Part shown: positions 28,501-35,366 of the stretch, in pieces
How the letters are laid out: each line of letters opens with the position of its first letter
Position numbering within the stretch: position 1 is the stretch's first letter
Assembly (NCBI GenBank): GCA_034669505.1
Contig: JAXDNJ010000076.1
Span: 14,031-78,030 of the forward strand
Direction: 5' to 3'
Length of the DNA stretch: 64,000 nt
Origin: JAFASC01 sp034669505
GTDB taxonomy: Bacteria; Pseudomonadota; Alphaproteobacteria; Rhizobiales; Beijerinckiaceae
Made by a program: the position numbers and the translations under genes
The notes under the pieces: generated by a model
What the model was told of the DNA's origin: nothing
Databases searched by the model: none
What the model saw: only the letters and a program-made list of their open reading frames with translations

Positions 28501-29603
28501 TAGCTATCCAGCCCGAGTTCGCGCGCGAGACCATCGAGCGCAGCATTCGCTCTGTCGTTAGTCGCCAAATTTTTGCGCGCAGCGGCGAGGGCAGCGCGCG
28601 CTTTATCGGGCTCGTTCAGCACCGAGTAAGCCCGCACAAGCCGCAACCATTCGTCGAGGCTGCCGCCGCTCTGTTGCAGGCGCGCGCCCAGGCCTTCGAC
28701 CATGGAGCGGATCGCGGCGGCACGCTCGGGCTGGGGCAGAGCGGCGATAGACTTTCCCGCGGCGCTGTCGGGACCCTCGGCGGGAGCGGACAGCCCGGCG
28801 ATTCTTTGCCGAAGCGGGGCGACCCAGGAGGCATCGGACGATGCTTCATCGGCGAGCTTCGCCCAGATCACGCGCGCTTCGTCCGGCTTGCCGTCCTGGA
28901 GCGCGGCGAGGCCGAGATAATATCGAGGTTGGGGGAGAGTGGGATCGGCGGCGTTGGCTTTTTCAAAAGCCTGCCGCGCGTCGGCGGTGACGACGCCCTG
29001 CGCATCGGCAACGAGCGCCTCGCCGAGCCCGGCTTCGCGCACGGCGCTATCGCCAAGCCGGCGAATGGCTTCATTGAACGCGCGGCGGGCGTCGTCAATG
29101 CGACCCATGCCCATGTAGACCGGCGCGATGACGTCCCATCCGCGGCCGTCTTCGGGGTGTTCACGCAAATGCGCTTCGATGCGCACAATCGCGGCGGCAA
29201 GATCCATCTTGCCGGGATCGTTCGATTGCCACCGGGCCGCCAGCGGCCGATCCGGCAGATCGGGCCGGCCGAACCCGCTGTAGAGGCTGAGCGTCAGGGC
29301 GGGAATGAGGATGATCGCGGCTGCGGCCGCCAGCCGGACGTTGCGCGGGGCGTTCGCGCTAAGCGGGCCCGGTTCGGCTGCGGAGACGGCAAGCAGCCGG
29401 CGCGCCGCATGGGATTTTGCCGCGGCCACATCGGCGGCGGGGAGCAGGCCCGCGGCGGCGTCGCGGTCGATTTCCGCGACCTGCGCTTCGTAGAGGGAGA
29501 TGTTGGGAAGGTTTGCCGCCGCAATGAGCCGCGACCTCGACAGCGGCCACAGCACGGAAAATACCGCGAGGCCGGTCATGGCGGCGAAGACAAGCCAGAT
29601 CAT
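28500..29603 (-). CDS. ccmI: Cytochrome c maturation protein CcmI (CycH)
   Basis: A 367-residue apocytochrome c chaperone. Two N-terminal membrane helices (MIWLVFAAMTGLAVFSVLWPL and AAAAIILIPALTLSLYSGF) flank a cytoplasmic loop with a Leu-rich segment, and the periplasmic C-terminal half contains TPR-like repeats (GWDVIAPVYMGMGRIDDARRAFNEAI, PQPRYYLGLAALQDGKPDEARVIW). It is the first gene of ccmIEFH, so the operon promoter should lie just above 29603. Confidence 0.93.
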   Translation of the reverse strand: MIWLVFAAMTGLAVFSVLWPLSRSRLIAAANLPNISLYEAQVAEIDRDAAAGLLPAADVAAAKSHAARRLLAVSAAEPGPLSANAPRNVRLAAAAAIILIPALTLSLYSGFGRPDLPDRPLAARWQSNDPGKMDLAAAIVRIEAHLREHPEDGRGWDVIAPVYMGMGRIDDARRAFNEAIRRLGDSAVREAGLGEALVADAQGVVTADARQAFEKANAADPTLPQPRYYLGLAALQDGKPDEARVIWAKLADEASSDASWVAPLRQRIAGLSAPAEGPDSAAGKSIAALPQPERAAAIRSMVEGLGARLQQSGGSLDEWLRLVRAYSVLNEPDKARAALAAARKNLATNDRANAALDGLARELGLDS

Positions 29604-29679
29604 CGGCAGGGTTTAGCCGGTTGGGCGGGCGGCAGGAAGGCGGAATGTGTCGCAGGGCGCTGCGCTGGCGCAAAACTCG

Positions 29680-30459
29680 CTATTCGGGCTTGACCGCTAG
29701 GGCCTCCTTTTGTGCCTGATGGGCTGCTAACGCAAATAGGTAGTTTGCAATGTCAGGTCTCCAGGAACCGAGCCGGGCCTCAAAGTTAGAGAAGAACCGA
29801 GTTCTGTAGAAGTAACAAATCGCGCATATCGCTATCTCAACCACACACATGATGTTCAGTACAATCAGTACCGTAAACACGATTTTGTTGTCTTTGGCCA
29901 AATAAAAGAGAGGCAGAGTCGCATACAGCAGGGAAATTATCACCGCTATCGAGAACACCAGTTTTTTATCCACGTGCTCCTGCAATTTGGGGAATTGCTT
30001 TCCGATCCCGAGCGCATCTGCATCAAGGCCTTCCTCCCCTAGCAACTTGGCGCGTTGCTCTGGATTCATCCCGACCCAAGTGCGAAGCTTGTAAAGCGAA
30101 TATATGACTCTGATCGGCGCGCTCCTTTGCACACTATTGCCGTCATTCAGCTTAGGATCGCAATAGTGCTGTGCGATCTTGCTGTCCGAAAAAGGGTCGG
30201 GTATCAGGTGCATCTCAACGAGTTTCATCATCTGGTCCGTCGCGCGCTCCGTAAATAGGGTCACGTAGACGCCGGCAGAAGAAACCGCGACTGCCACCAT
30301 GCCGAAGATATATCCGGCAAAATCAAAGTCCGCGAACCTACTTTTGATCGCCTCGTCTGCTGCCCAAGCCCAGCGGTGGGCAACCAAAAGCAGGACGCCC
30401 CAGATAACGACCGCGCAAACAGCACATATGGTCAGAATTACGGAAAATCGCCGAAACAT
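29680..30459 (-). CDS. Membrane protein of a two-gene accessory pair, unknown function
   Basis: A 259-residue protein with two N-terminal helices (FSVILTICAVCAVVIWGVLLLVA and YIFGMVAVAVSSAGVYVTLF) and two C-terminal ones (LVFSIAVIISLLYATLPLFYLA and IVFTVLIVLNIMCVVEIAICAICY) around a cytoplasmic region of about 110 residues. I recognise no family. The codon use is visibly more AT-rich than neighbouring genes, which suggests recent acquisition. It starts 26 bases after the upstream soluble gene and the two form an operon between ccmI and a PepSY/two-component operon. Confidence 0.7.
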   Translation of the reverse strand: MFRRFSVILTICAVCAVVIWGVLLLVAHRWAWAADEAIKSRFADFDFAGYIFGMVAVAVSSAGVYVTLFTERATDQMMKLVEMHLIPDPFSDSKIAQHYCDPKLNDGNSVQRSAPIRVIYSLYKLRTWVGMNPEQRAKLLGEEGLDADALGIGKQFPKLQEHVDKKLVFSIAVIISLLYATLPLFYLAKDNKIVFTVLIVLNIMCVVEIAICAICYFYRTRFFSNFEARLGSWRPDIANYLFALAAHQAQKEALAVKPE

Positions 30460-30485
30460 TTTTTCTTATACCAGCTAAAAAATAG

Positions 30486-31085
30486 TTATGCGGCGATTTC
30501 CTTTTCTCTTTCCGAGACCGCTGGAGCATAGTCAAAAGAGCCTTCCCAAAGGACGGAAAAGAGCTGCTCATAAATACTGATCACAGTTGTAGGGATACCG
30601 TCGGCGCCCACCACTTTTCTTTGGTCAGCGTGCAGAATGACCATTGCGGTCATCTCCTGGTGGTCGCTTTCAGCACGAATGTGCTTGCGATCCGCTAGGG
30701 CGAAATGGTTCAGCGTTTTCGGGTATGCTTTAAGATCTAAGCGCTTAACGAGAATTTGTCCCGAATGGATTTCGTCCTTGAGACCGGCGAGCGCAGTCGT
30801 TTGGATCGGAATTTCTTTGTCCGAAACAATGATACGGATTTTGCCTGGAGAAAGCCGATTGGCACATGCGCGCAAGAGCGCCTCATCATAAACCAGGCTG
30901 CTCAAGTGGCCACTCAAAATATCCAGCGAAGATGATACGCCGGAAACGAGCTTCGCCATCACAATTCGGGCGTGTTCCGCCCCCCGATTCGTGAAAACGA
31001 TATGGGAGCCGGTCGTATCCGCCGCGGTGAATCTCTCGTTCACAAATTCGGGATACGAGGTGTCGAGCATCTTCGGATCAGGCAT
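30486..31085 (-). CDS. Soluble partner of the accessory pair, possibly PLD-like
   Basis: A 199-residue protein without membrane segments. The N-terminal half (EHARIVMAKLVSGVSSSLDIL, SLVYDEALLRACANRLSPGKIRIIVSD) and the later NHFALADRKHIRAES resemble the layout of phospholipase D-like folds, where a small alpha/beta core ends in a His/Asp-containing strand. The complete HxKxxxxD motif is not present, so it may be an inactive sensor or ligand-binding version. This is a weak assignment. Base composition is like the downstream membrane gene, and the pair probably works together. Confidence 0.65.
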   Translation of the reverse strand: MPDPKMLDTSYPEFVNERFTAADTTGSHIVFTNRGAEHARIVMAKLVSGVSSSLDILSGHLSSLVYDEALLRACANRLSPGKIRIIVSDKEIPIQTTALAGLKDEIHSGQILVKRLDLKAYPKTLNHFALADRKHIRAESDHQEMTAMVILHADQRKVVGADGIPTTVISIYEQLFSVLWEGSFDYAPAVSEREKEIAA

Positions 31086-31469
31086 CGGTCAAGCTCGCAA
31101 GTGTCCCGCACGACCGTTAACAGCCCGTTTAATTCAGCGTACCGCCAAATGTTCCAGGCAGGCCAGTCGCAGGTACGTTAGCCGCCATCAGGCGTTGAAA
31201 TCAAGGCCCTACCAGCGCATTTTTCAGCGATGCTGCAACTTGGCAACGCCGCTGAAAACATAAGGAGCGCAACGCTTTAGTGCTGCCGAACGCCCATTCG
31301 GGAATCCTTCCGTTATGCACAAAAAGGCTTTTCAACGGCGAAGCCGGCGGCACTCTTGCGGCTCTTCGAAGAGATGGACATCCGTGCACCCGGTGGCAAG
31401 CACCGAATCGACCAGGTGCGACAACGCCACCCTTTTCCAAGGCAAGACCGCAACAATTGAGCATGCTCC
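31086..31469. other. 384-base gap with no recognisable gene
   Basis: Short frames occur on both strands but none shows a domain, a signal peptide or a ribosome binding site. It separates the accessory pair from the following two-component operon and may be leftover DNA from its insertion. Confidence 0.4.
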
Positions 31470-32852
31470 TCACGCCCCCGGCAGGGTCAGCTCCCCCCGC
31501 AGTCCCCCGAGCGGGCTCGTTGCCAGGCTGAACGACCCCCCATAAGCCGCCGCCAGATCGCTGACGATCGACAGGCCAAGACCAGAGCCGGGCTTCGTCT
31601 CGTCGAGGCGCCGGCCGCGGCGGGTCGCCTCGGCGCGGTCGTTCGGTGCGAGGCCCGGCCCATCATCATCGACAATGATGGTCAGGAGCGTCTGACCGGG
31701 ACTTTCACCATCTTTGCTGTCGACCCTGAGATCGATCGAGGACTGCGCCCATTTGCAGGCGTTATCGAAGAGGTTGCCGACCATCTCTTCGAAATCCTGC
31801 TTTTCCCCGAGGAAGCGCAGGTCGTGCGGCACCTCGCTTGTGATCTTCAGCGCGCGATCGCGATAGATTTTCTCAAAGGTCCGCTGCAAGGCGGCGACTA
31901 CCGGCTCGACCTCCGTCGCGGTTCCAACCGCCCCGGCGCGCGTCGCGGCGCGCGCGCGATCAAGATAGTAAGACACCTGATCGCGCATGATCCCAACCTG
32001 CTCGCCAACTTTTTCGGCGAAGGTGCTTTTGTTTGCTGCCGCCTCGTTCACGATCACACTGAGCGGCGTTTTCAAGGCATGCGCGAGATTGCCGACCTGC
32101 GTGCGTGCGCGCTGCACAATCTCCCGATTGGCGGCGATGAGCAGATTGAGCTCAGCCGCGACCGGTGCGATGTCGCGCGGAAACGAGCCCTCAACACGAT
32201 CGGTCTCGCCGCGGCGGATTTCCGCGATGCCTGCTTCGAGCTGGCGGAGCGGCCGCAGGCCGAAGCGCACCTGAAAGGCGGTTGTGCCGACAAGCGCCAG
32301 CGCCAGCAGCGCGAAGGTGACCGCGAGCGCGATTTCGAAGCGCCGAATTTGCGCTTCAAGATCGGTAATCGAGGCTGCGACTTGCACGAGATAGATGCCG
32401 TTGCCCTCTGTATCGAGAACGCGCTCGACCAGCCGCAACGGGCGCTCATCGGGCCCTTTAATGGAAGCGCGTCGTAGGCCGCCTTCTTCCGCCGGAATAC
32501 CCTCGTCGGCGAGGCGCGGAAGGCTCGCCGCAAACAGCGAACGCGAGGCCTGTACCTCCGGCTTTTCCGCGTCGAGCCGCGTCACCTGCCAGTACCAGCC
32601 GGACAGCGCGACTTCGAAGCGCGGATCGCCGAGCCCGCCAGTCTCGATGCGATCCGAGCCGCTCGTGACAATGTCGGCAATGAGAGCCCGCTGAAATGCG
32701 CCAAGCCGGTCATCAAAGGCCTGTTCGCTGGTGCGACGATAATAGGCGGTGAGCAGCAACCCCGCGACCAGCAGGATCACAGAACTCCACAACGCCGACA
32801 TGACAAACAGGCGGACCGCGATAGATTGCTCGCCAAATCGAAGGCGCGCCAT
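31470..32852 (-). CDS. Sensor histidine kinase, PhoQ-like
   Basis: A 460-residue inner membrane kinase: helix 1 (VRLFVMSALWSSVILLVAGLLL), a periplasmic domain of about 130 residues, helix 2 (ALAVTFALLALALVGTTAF), HAMP (RPLRQLEAGIAEIRRGE), HisKA with NLAHALKTPLSVIVNEA (phospho-His) and HATPase (NLFDNACKWAQ, VDDDGPGLAP, GSGLGLSIVSDLAAAYGG). Its gene begins six bases after the response regulator and is third in a PepSY-regulator-kinase operon. The ligand is not known. Confidence 0.92.
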   Translation of the reverse strand: MARLRFGEQSIAVRLFVMSALWSSVILLVAGLLLTAYYRRTSEQAFDDRLGAFQRALIADIVTSGSDRIETGGLGDPRFEVALSGWYWQVTRLDAEKPEVQASRSLFAASLPRLADEGIPAEEGGLRRASIKGPDERPLRLVERVLDTEGNGIYLVQVAASITDLEAQIRRFEIALAVTFALLALALVGTTAFQVRFGLRPLRQLEAGIAEIRRGETDRVEGSFPRDIAPVAAELNLLIAANREIVQRARTQVGNLAHALKTPLSVIVNEAAANKSTFAEKVGEQVGIMRDQVSYYLDRARAATRAGAVGTATEVEPVVAALQRTFEKIYRDRALKITSEVPHDLRFLGEKQDFEEMVGNLFDNACKWAQSSIDLRVDSKDGESPGQTLLTIIVDDDGPGLAPNDRAEATRRGRRLDETKPGSGLGLSIVSDLAAAYGGSFSLATSPLGGLRGELTLPGA

Positions 32853-32858
32853 CCGGCG

Positions 32859-33551
32859 TCAGTGGCTTGCAGGTTGGGAGGCGGTGCTGCCGTCGGGGGA
32901 AGCAATCAAGTAGCCGAGACCGCGCACGGTCTGGATGACGTCGACCCCGAGTTTCTTGCGCAAGCGTCCGACAAAAACTTCGATCGTGTTCGAATCCCTA
33001 TCGAAGTCCTGATCGTAGAGATGCTCGACGATCTCGGTGCGGGAAATCACCCGGCCGGAATGATGCATGAGATAGGCGAGAAGCCGGTATTCGTGCGAAG
33101 TGAGCTTCACCGGGGCGCCATCGACGACGACACGGCCAGCCTTGGTGTCGAGCCGCACCGGCCCGCAGGTGAGCTCGTTTGTGGCGTGACCCGTCGCGCG
33201 GCGCAGGAGCGCGCGCAATCGCGCCAGCACCTCCTCCATATGAAACGGCTTGGCGACGTAATCATCGGCGCCGGCGTCAAAGCCCTGCACCTTATCGCTC
33301 CAGCGGTCGCGCGCGGTGAGGATCAGGACCGGCATCATGCGGCCGGCGCGCCGCCACTCCTCGAGAACGGTGATGCCGTCCTTTTTGGGCAAGCCGATGT
33401 CGAGCACGACCGCGTCGTACGGCTCGGTTTCGCCAAGGAAGTGCCCTTCCTCTCCGTCAAAGGCGCGGTCGACAGCATAGCCCGCCTGATCAAGCGCTTG
33501 AACGATCTGCCGATTGAGATCGCGATCGTCTTCGACGACGAGCAGCCGCAC
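32859..33551 (-). CDS. OmpR-family response regulator, PhoP-like
   Basis: A 230-residue regulator: receiver domain MRLLVVEDDRDLNRQIVQAL with phospho-Asp in YDAVVLDIGLPKKDG and Lys in DDYVAKPFHMEEVLARL; winged-helix domain with KLTSHEYRLLAYLMHHSGRVISR and SNTIEVFVGRLRKKLG. It sits between the PepSY-domain gene and its kinase with small gaps, so the three are co-transcribed. PepSY-regulator-kinase operons often respond to cations or envelope conditions. Confidence 0.93.
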   Translation of the reverse strand: MRLLVVEDDRDLNRQIVQALDQAGYAVDRAFDGEEGHFLGETEPYDAVVLDIGLPKKDGITVLEEWRRAGRMMPVLILTARDRWSDKVQGFDAGADDYVAKPFHMEEVLARLRALLRRATGHATNELTCGPVRLDTKAGRVVVDGAPVKLTSHEYRLLAYLMHHSGRVISRTEIVEHLYDQDFDRDSNTIEVFVGRLRKKLGVDVIQTVRGLGYLIASPDGSTASQPASH

Positions 33552-33562
33552 GAGTCCTCCCG

Positions 33563-33889
33563 TTAGCGGCGCTCCACGGCTTTGCCGTTTGCCGCGTTGA
33601 AATGCACGCGGACAACATGCCCGTCGCGCCGCAGCAGACTGATCTCATAAATAAGCTCGTTGTTCCAGCGGCAGAGCCGGCCGTCGATCGCCTCGGCATG
33701 CGCCTCGCCGGCGGCCCGCCGCATCAGGACGAAAGGCTGGACCAAACGTGCCGAATCGATCTCCTCGCGCGTTTGGTCGGTCGAGAGACATTGCAGCGCA
33801 ACGACCTGCGCAGCCCGAGACCGCACCGGCAGCAATATAGCCACGGCGCAGCAGAGGCCGATTGAGGTCGCGAGCAGGGGGAAGCGCAT
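33563..33889 (-). CDS. Periplasmic PepSY-domain protein
   Basis: A 108-residue protein with a signal peptide (MRFPLLATSIGLCCAVAILLPVRSRA) and a single PepSY-like domain ending RWNNELIYEISLLRRDGHVVRVHFNAANGKAVERR. PepSY domains are small periplasmic modules thought to inhibit proteases or to modulate sensor kinases. It is the first gene of the operon with the regulator and kinase, eleven bases before the regulator, and may tune the kinase's sensor domain. Confidence 0.8.
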   Translation of the reverse strand: MRFPLLATSIGLCCAVAILLPVRSRAAQVVALQCLSTDQTREEIDSARLVQPFVLMRRAAGEAHAEAIDGRLCRWNNELIYEISLLRRDGHVVRVHFNAANGKAVERR

Positions 33890-33943
33890 TCCGCTCCAAT
33901 CTTGGCAATTGCCGATGAATACGGCCTGAACGGTCCGTGAGGA

Positions 33944-34165
33944 TTAATTGGAGCGCTGGGTGGGGGCCTTGGCTGCGCAGAGGCTCTTCCACTTCGCGTT
34001 CTCGCGGTCGGCCTGCTCCTTGGTGGCGCGGGTGTCCTTGGCGCTCCAGTAAACTGGCCGCGCGACATCACAATAAGGCGCAACAGCGATGGCCGGCTCC
34101 GCCTGCTGCTTGGCGCAGGCGCAGAGGAGGAGCGTGGCGAGAAGAACACCGGAGAGAGCGCGCAT
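33944..34165 (-). CDS. Small lipoprotein, o-spanin-like, of the phage lysis set
   Basis: A 73-residue protein whose N-terminus MRALSGVLLATLLLCACAKQ is a lipoprotein signal with a lipobox around LLLCA. The rest (YCDVARPVYWSAKDTRATKEQAD, KWKSLC) resembles the short outer membrane lipoproteins found after Rz-like genes in siphophage lysis cassettes. It starts one base after the coiled-coil gene and is last in the holin, coiled-coil, lipoprotein order. Role as an outer membrane spanin is inference from position and topology. Confidence 0.65.
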   Translation of the reverse strand: MRALSGVLLATLLLCACAKQQAEPAIAVAPYCDVARPVYWSAKDTRATKEQADRENAKWKSLCAAKAPTQRSN

Positions 34166-34166
34166 T

Positions 34167-34415
34167 TCAATCCTTCCGCTGGAATTCGGAATCGAGCGCC
34201 GCATCAGTCGGATCTTTGGCGTGCCGCGCGATGGCCTCGGCTTCGGCCTGTCGCGCCCGCTCGACCTGCGCCTGCGCTTTCGTCAAAGCCGCCGCAATCG
34301 CTTCCGCCTGCCCCGCCTCGAGAAGCCGGTTGTCGTGGGCCGACTGGAGGATCGTTTCGACAAAGCCAATCAGCGTCGGCAGAAGCTTGAGGAGGAGAGG
34401 CAGAAACGCAAGCAT
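34167..34415 (-). CDS. Small membrane protein with coiled coil, i-spanin-like
   Basis: An 82-residue protein with one N-terminal helix (MLAFLPLLLKLLPTLIGFVETIL) and a long Ala/Glu/Gln-rich coiled coil (EAIAAALTKAQAQVERARQAEAEAIARHAKD). Topology and position between a holin-like gene and a small lipoprotein fit an inner membrane spanin (Rz type). Proof would need lysis tests or structure matching. Gaps to the neighbours are 3 and 1 bases. Confidence 0.6.
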   Translation of the reverse strand: MLAFLPLLLKLLPTLIGFVETILQSAHDNRLLEAGQAEAIAAALTKAQAQVERARQAEAEAIARHAKDPTDAALDSEFQRKD

Positions 34416-34418
34416 CGT

Positions 34419-34640
34419 TCACTTTGCCGTATGCGTGATGATCGAGCCATCGGTTGCGGCGGCGCTCTTGCCGGCCCCCGGCGCAAGCGCGTTCGTCAGC
34501 ATCTTGAAGACCCCGATGACGCCGACAATCACGCCCGCCGTTTGCGGCGAGACAAGCGTCGTCCAGTCGAAGCTCGAGGCAAATCCAAGCAGCGCCACCA
34601 GCGCGGCAAGAGCAAACTGCACCCACTTGTTGATGAGCAT
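34419..34640 (-). CDS. Holin-like small membrane protein
   Basis: A 73-residue protein with two hydrophobic segments (WVQFALAALVALLGFASSF and AGVIVGVIGVFKMLTNAL) and a polar C-terminus, the topology of many class II-type holins and Rhizobiales phage membrane proteins. The ATG at 34640 has AAGGACG upstream, which decides it over a longer frame. It opens the lysis-like set; no separate endolysin gene is seen, although the gp14 NlpC/P60 peptidase lies upstream in the cluster. Confidence 0.65.
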   Translation of the reverse strand: MLINKWVQFALAALVALLGFASSFDWTTLVSPQTAGVIVGVIGVFKMLTNALAPGAGKSAAATDGSIITHTAK

Positions 34641-34730
34641 AATCTTCGTCCTTTCAGACTGTGGCCGGAGCGGGAGAACACATCCGCGCACGACCGCCCC
34701 GGCCGGTCAGCCCCGCGCGCGGATTGCAGT

Positions 34731-34835
34731 TCAGAGCGGTTGCCTCGCGACTTCGTCACAGGCGCATTCGTGCAGCTGCCTGCCGCACCTGGCGCAAAGC
34801 AGCGGGCGCAGAAACGCTTTGATCAAGGCGCGCAT
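34731..34835 (-). CDS. 34-residue Cys-rich miniprotein
   Basis: A short frame starting MRALIKAFLRPLLCARCGRQ with a strong ribosome binding site (AAGGAG five bases before the ATG). The Cys pattern is CxxC then CxC (CARC and CAC) with one His between, which could bind a zinc ion. It lies after a terminator-like hairpin and before the holin-like gene. I know no family; the start signal and Cys pattern are the only support. Confidence 0.4.
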   Translation of the reverse strand: MRALIKAFLRPLLCARCGRQLHECACDEVARQPL

Positions 34836-34890
34836 CACATCTCCTTCGCGGCATGTGTAGAAATTGGCCATCGCTCGTCTCGAAATGAAG

Positions 34891-34912
34891 AGGCCGCCCT
34901 GGGGGGCGGCCT
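34891..34912 (-). terminator. Hairpin after the small tail-associated gene
   Basis: An 8-bp stem AGGCCGCC / GGCGGCCT around a 6-base loop, with a short T/C-rich run after it on the minus strand (CTTCATTT) and TTT on the plus strand. A moderate terminator between the tail-fibre genes and the lysis-like set. Confidence 0.6.
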
Positions 34913-34942
34913 TTCAGCGGGCGGCTTTGGTGTTTGTTTCGG

Positions 34943-35278
34943 TCAACTCGCCGTCTGGGCAGTTGAGCCGACGCCGCCGGTGTCAGCCGCCGGGTTCGCG
35001 GCGACCGCCTTGGCGAGCGTGTCGGAATTACCGTTGATCTGATCGGCGAGCGCCTGCACCTGAGGATCGCTAGAGGTCTGCTTGATCTGCGCGGCAAGTC
35101 CGGAGATCAGCGTCGTAACTGAGGACACGATACTTGTCTCCTTTTGCACGGCGGCAGCGAGATTGTCGGTTGCCTGACTCATAAGTGTTTCCTTCTCAAC
35201 GATGATCTGCAGCAAGCCAACAACTTGGTCGAGCTTGCGGTCGAGGGACCGGAGGATGCGAATGCACATCGATTTCAT
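34943..35278 (-). CDS. Phage-associated small coiled-coil protein
   Basis: A 111-residue protein (MKSMCIRILRSLDRKLDQVVGLLQIIVEKE then MSQATDNLAAAVQKETSIVSSVTTLISGL). The C-terminal part, AAQIKQTSSDPQVQALADQINGNSDTLAKAVAAN, is a heptad-like pattern I associate with small proteins encoded near phage tail fibres. Starts at 35278 and at the internal ATG at 35182 are both possible; the latter has GAAGGAA upstream. It may be a tail-fibre accessory or trimerisation protein, but the function is not established. Confidence 0.6.
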   Translation of the reverse strand: MKSMCIRILRSLDRKLDQVVGLLQIIVEKETLMSQATDNLAAAVQKETSIVSSVTTLISGLAAQIKQTSSDPQVQALADQINGNSDTLAKAVAANPAADTGGVGSTAQTAS

Positions 35279-35310
35279 GTCCTCCGGCTTCCAGCGCACG
35301 ATCGCGCGGA

Positions 35311-35338
35311 ACAAAAAACCCGCCTGGAGTGGCGGGTG
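35311..35338 (-). terminator. Strong Rho-independent terminator after the tail-fibre gene
   Basis: Stem ACCCGCC / GGCGGGT with loop ACTCCA, followed on the minus strand by a run of six T. It ends the main GTA structural transcript just below the DUF2793 gene. Confidence 0.85.
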
Positions 35339-35366
35339 ATAAAGCGGCACGGCTGCTGTTAAACCG

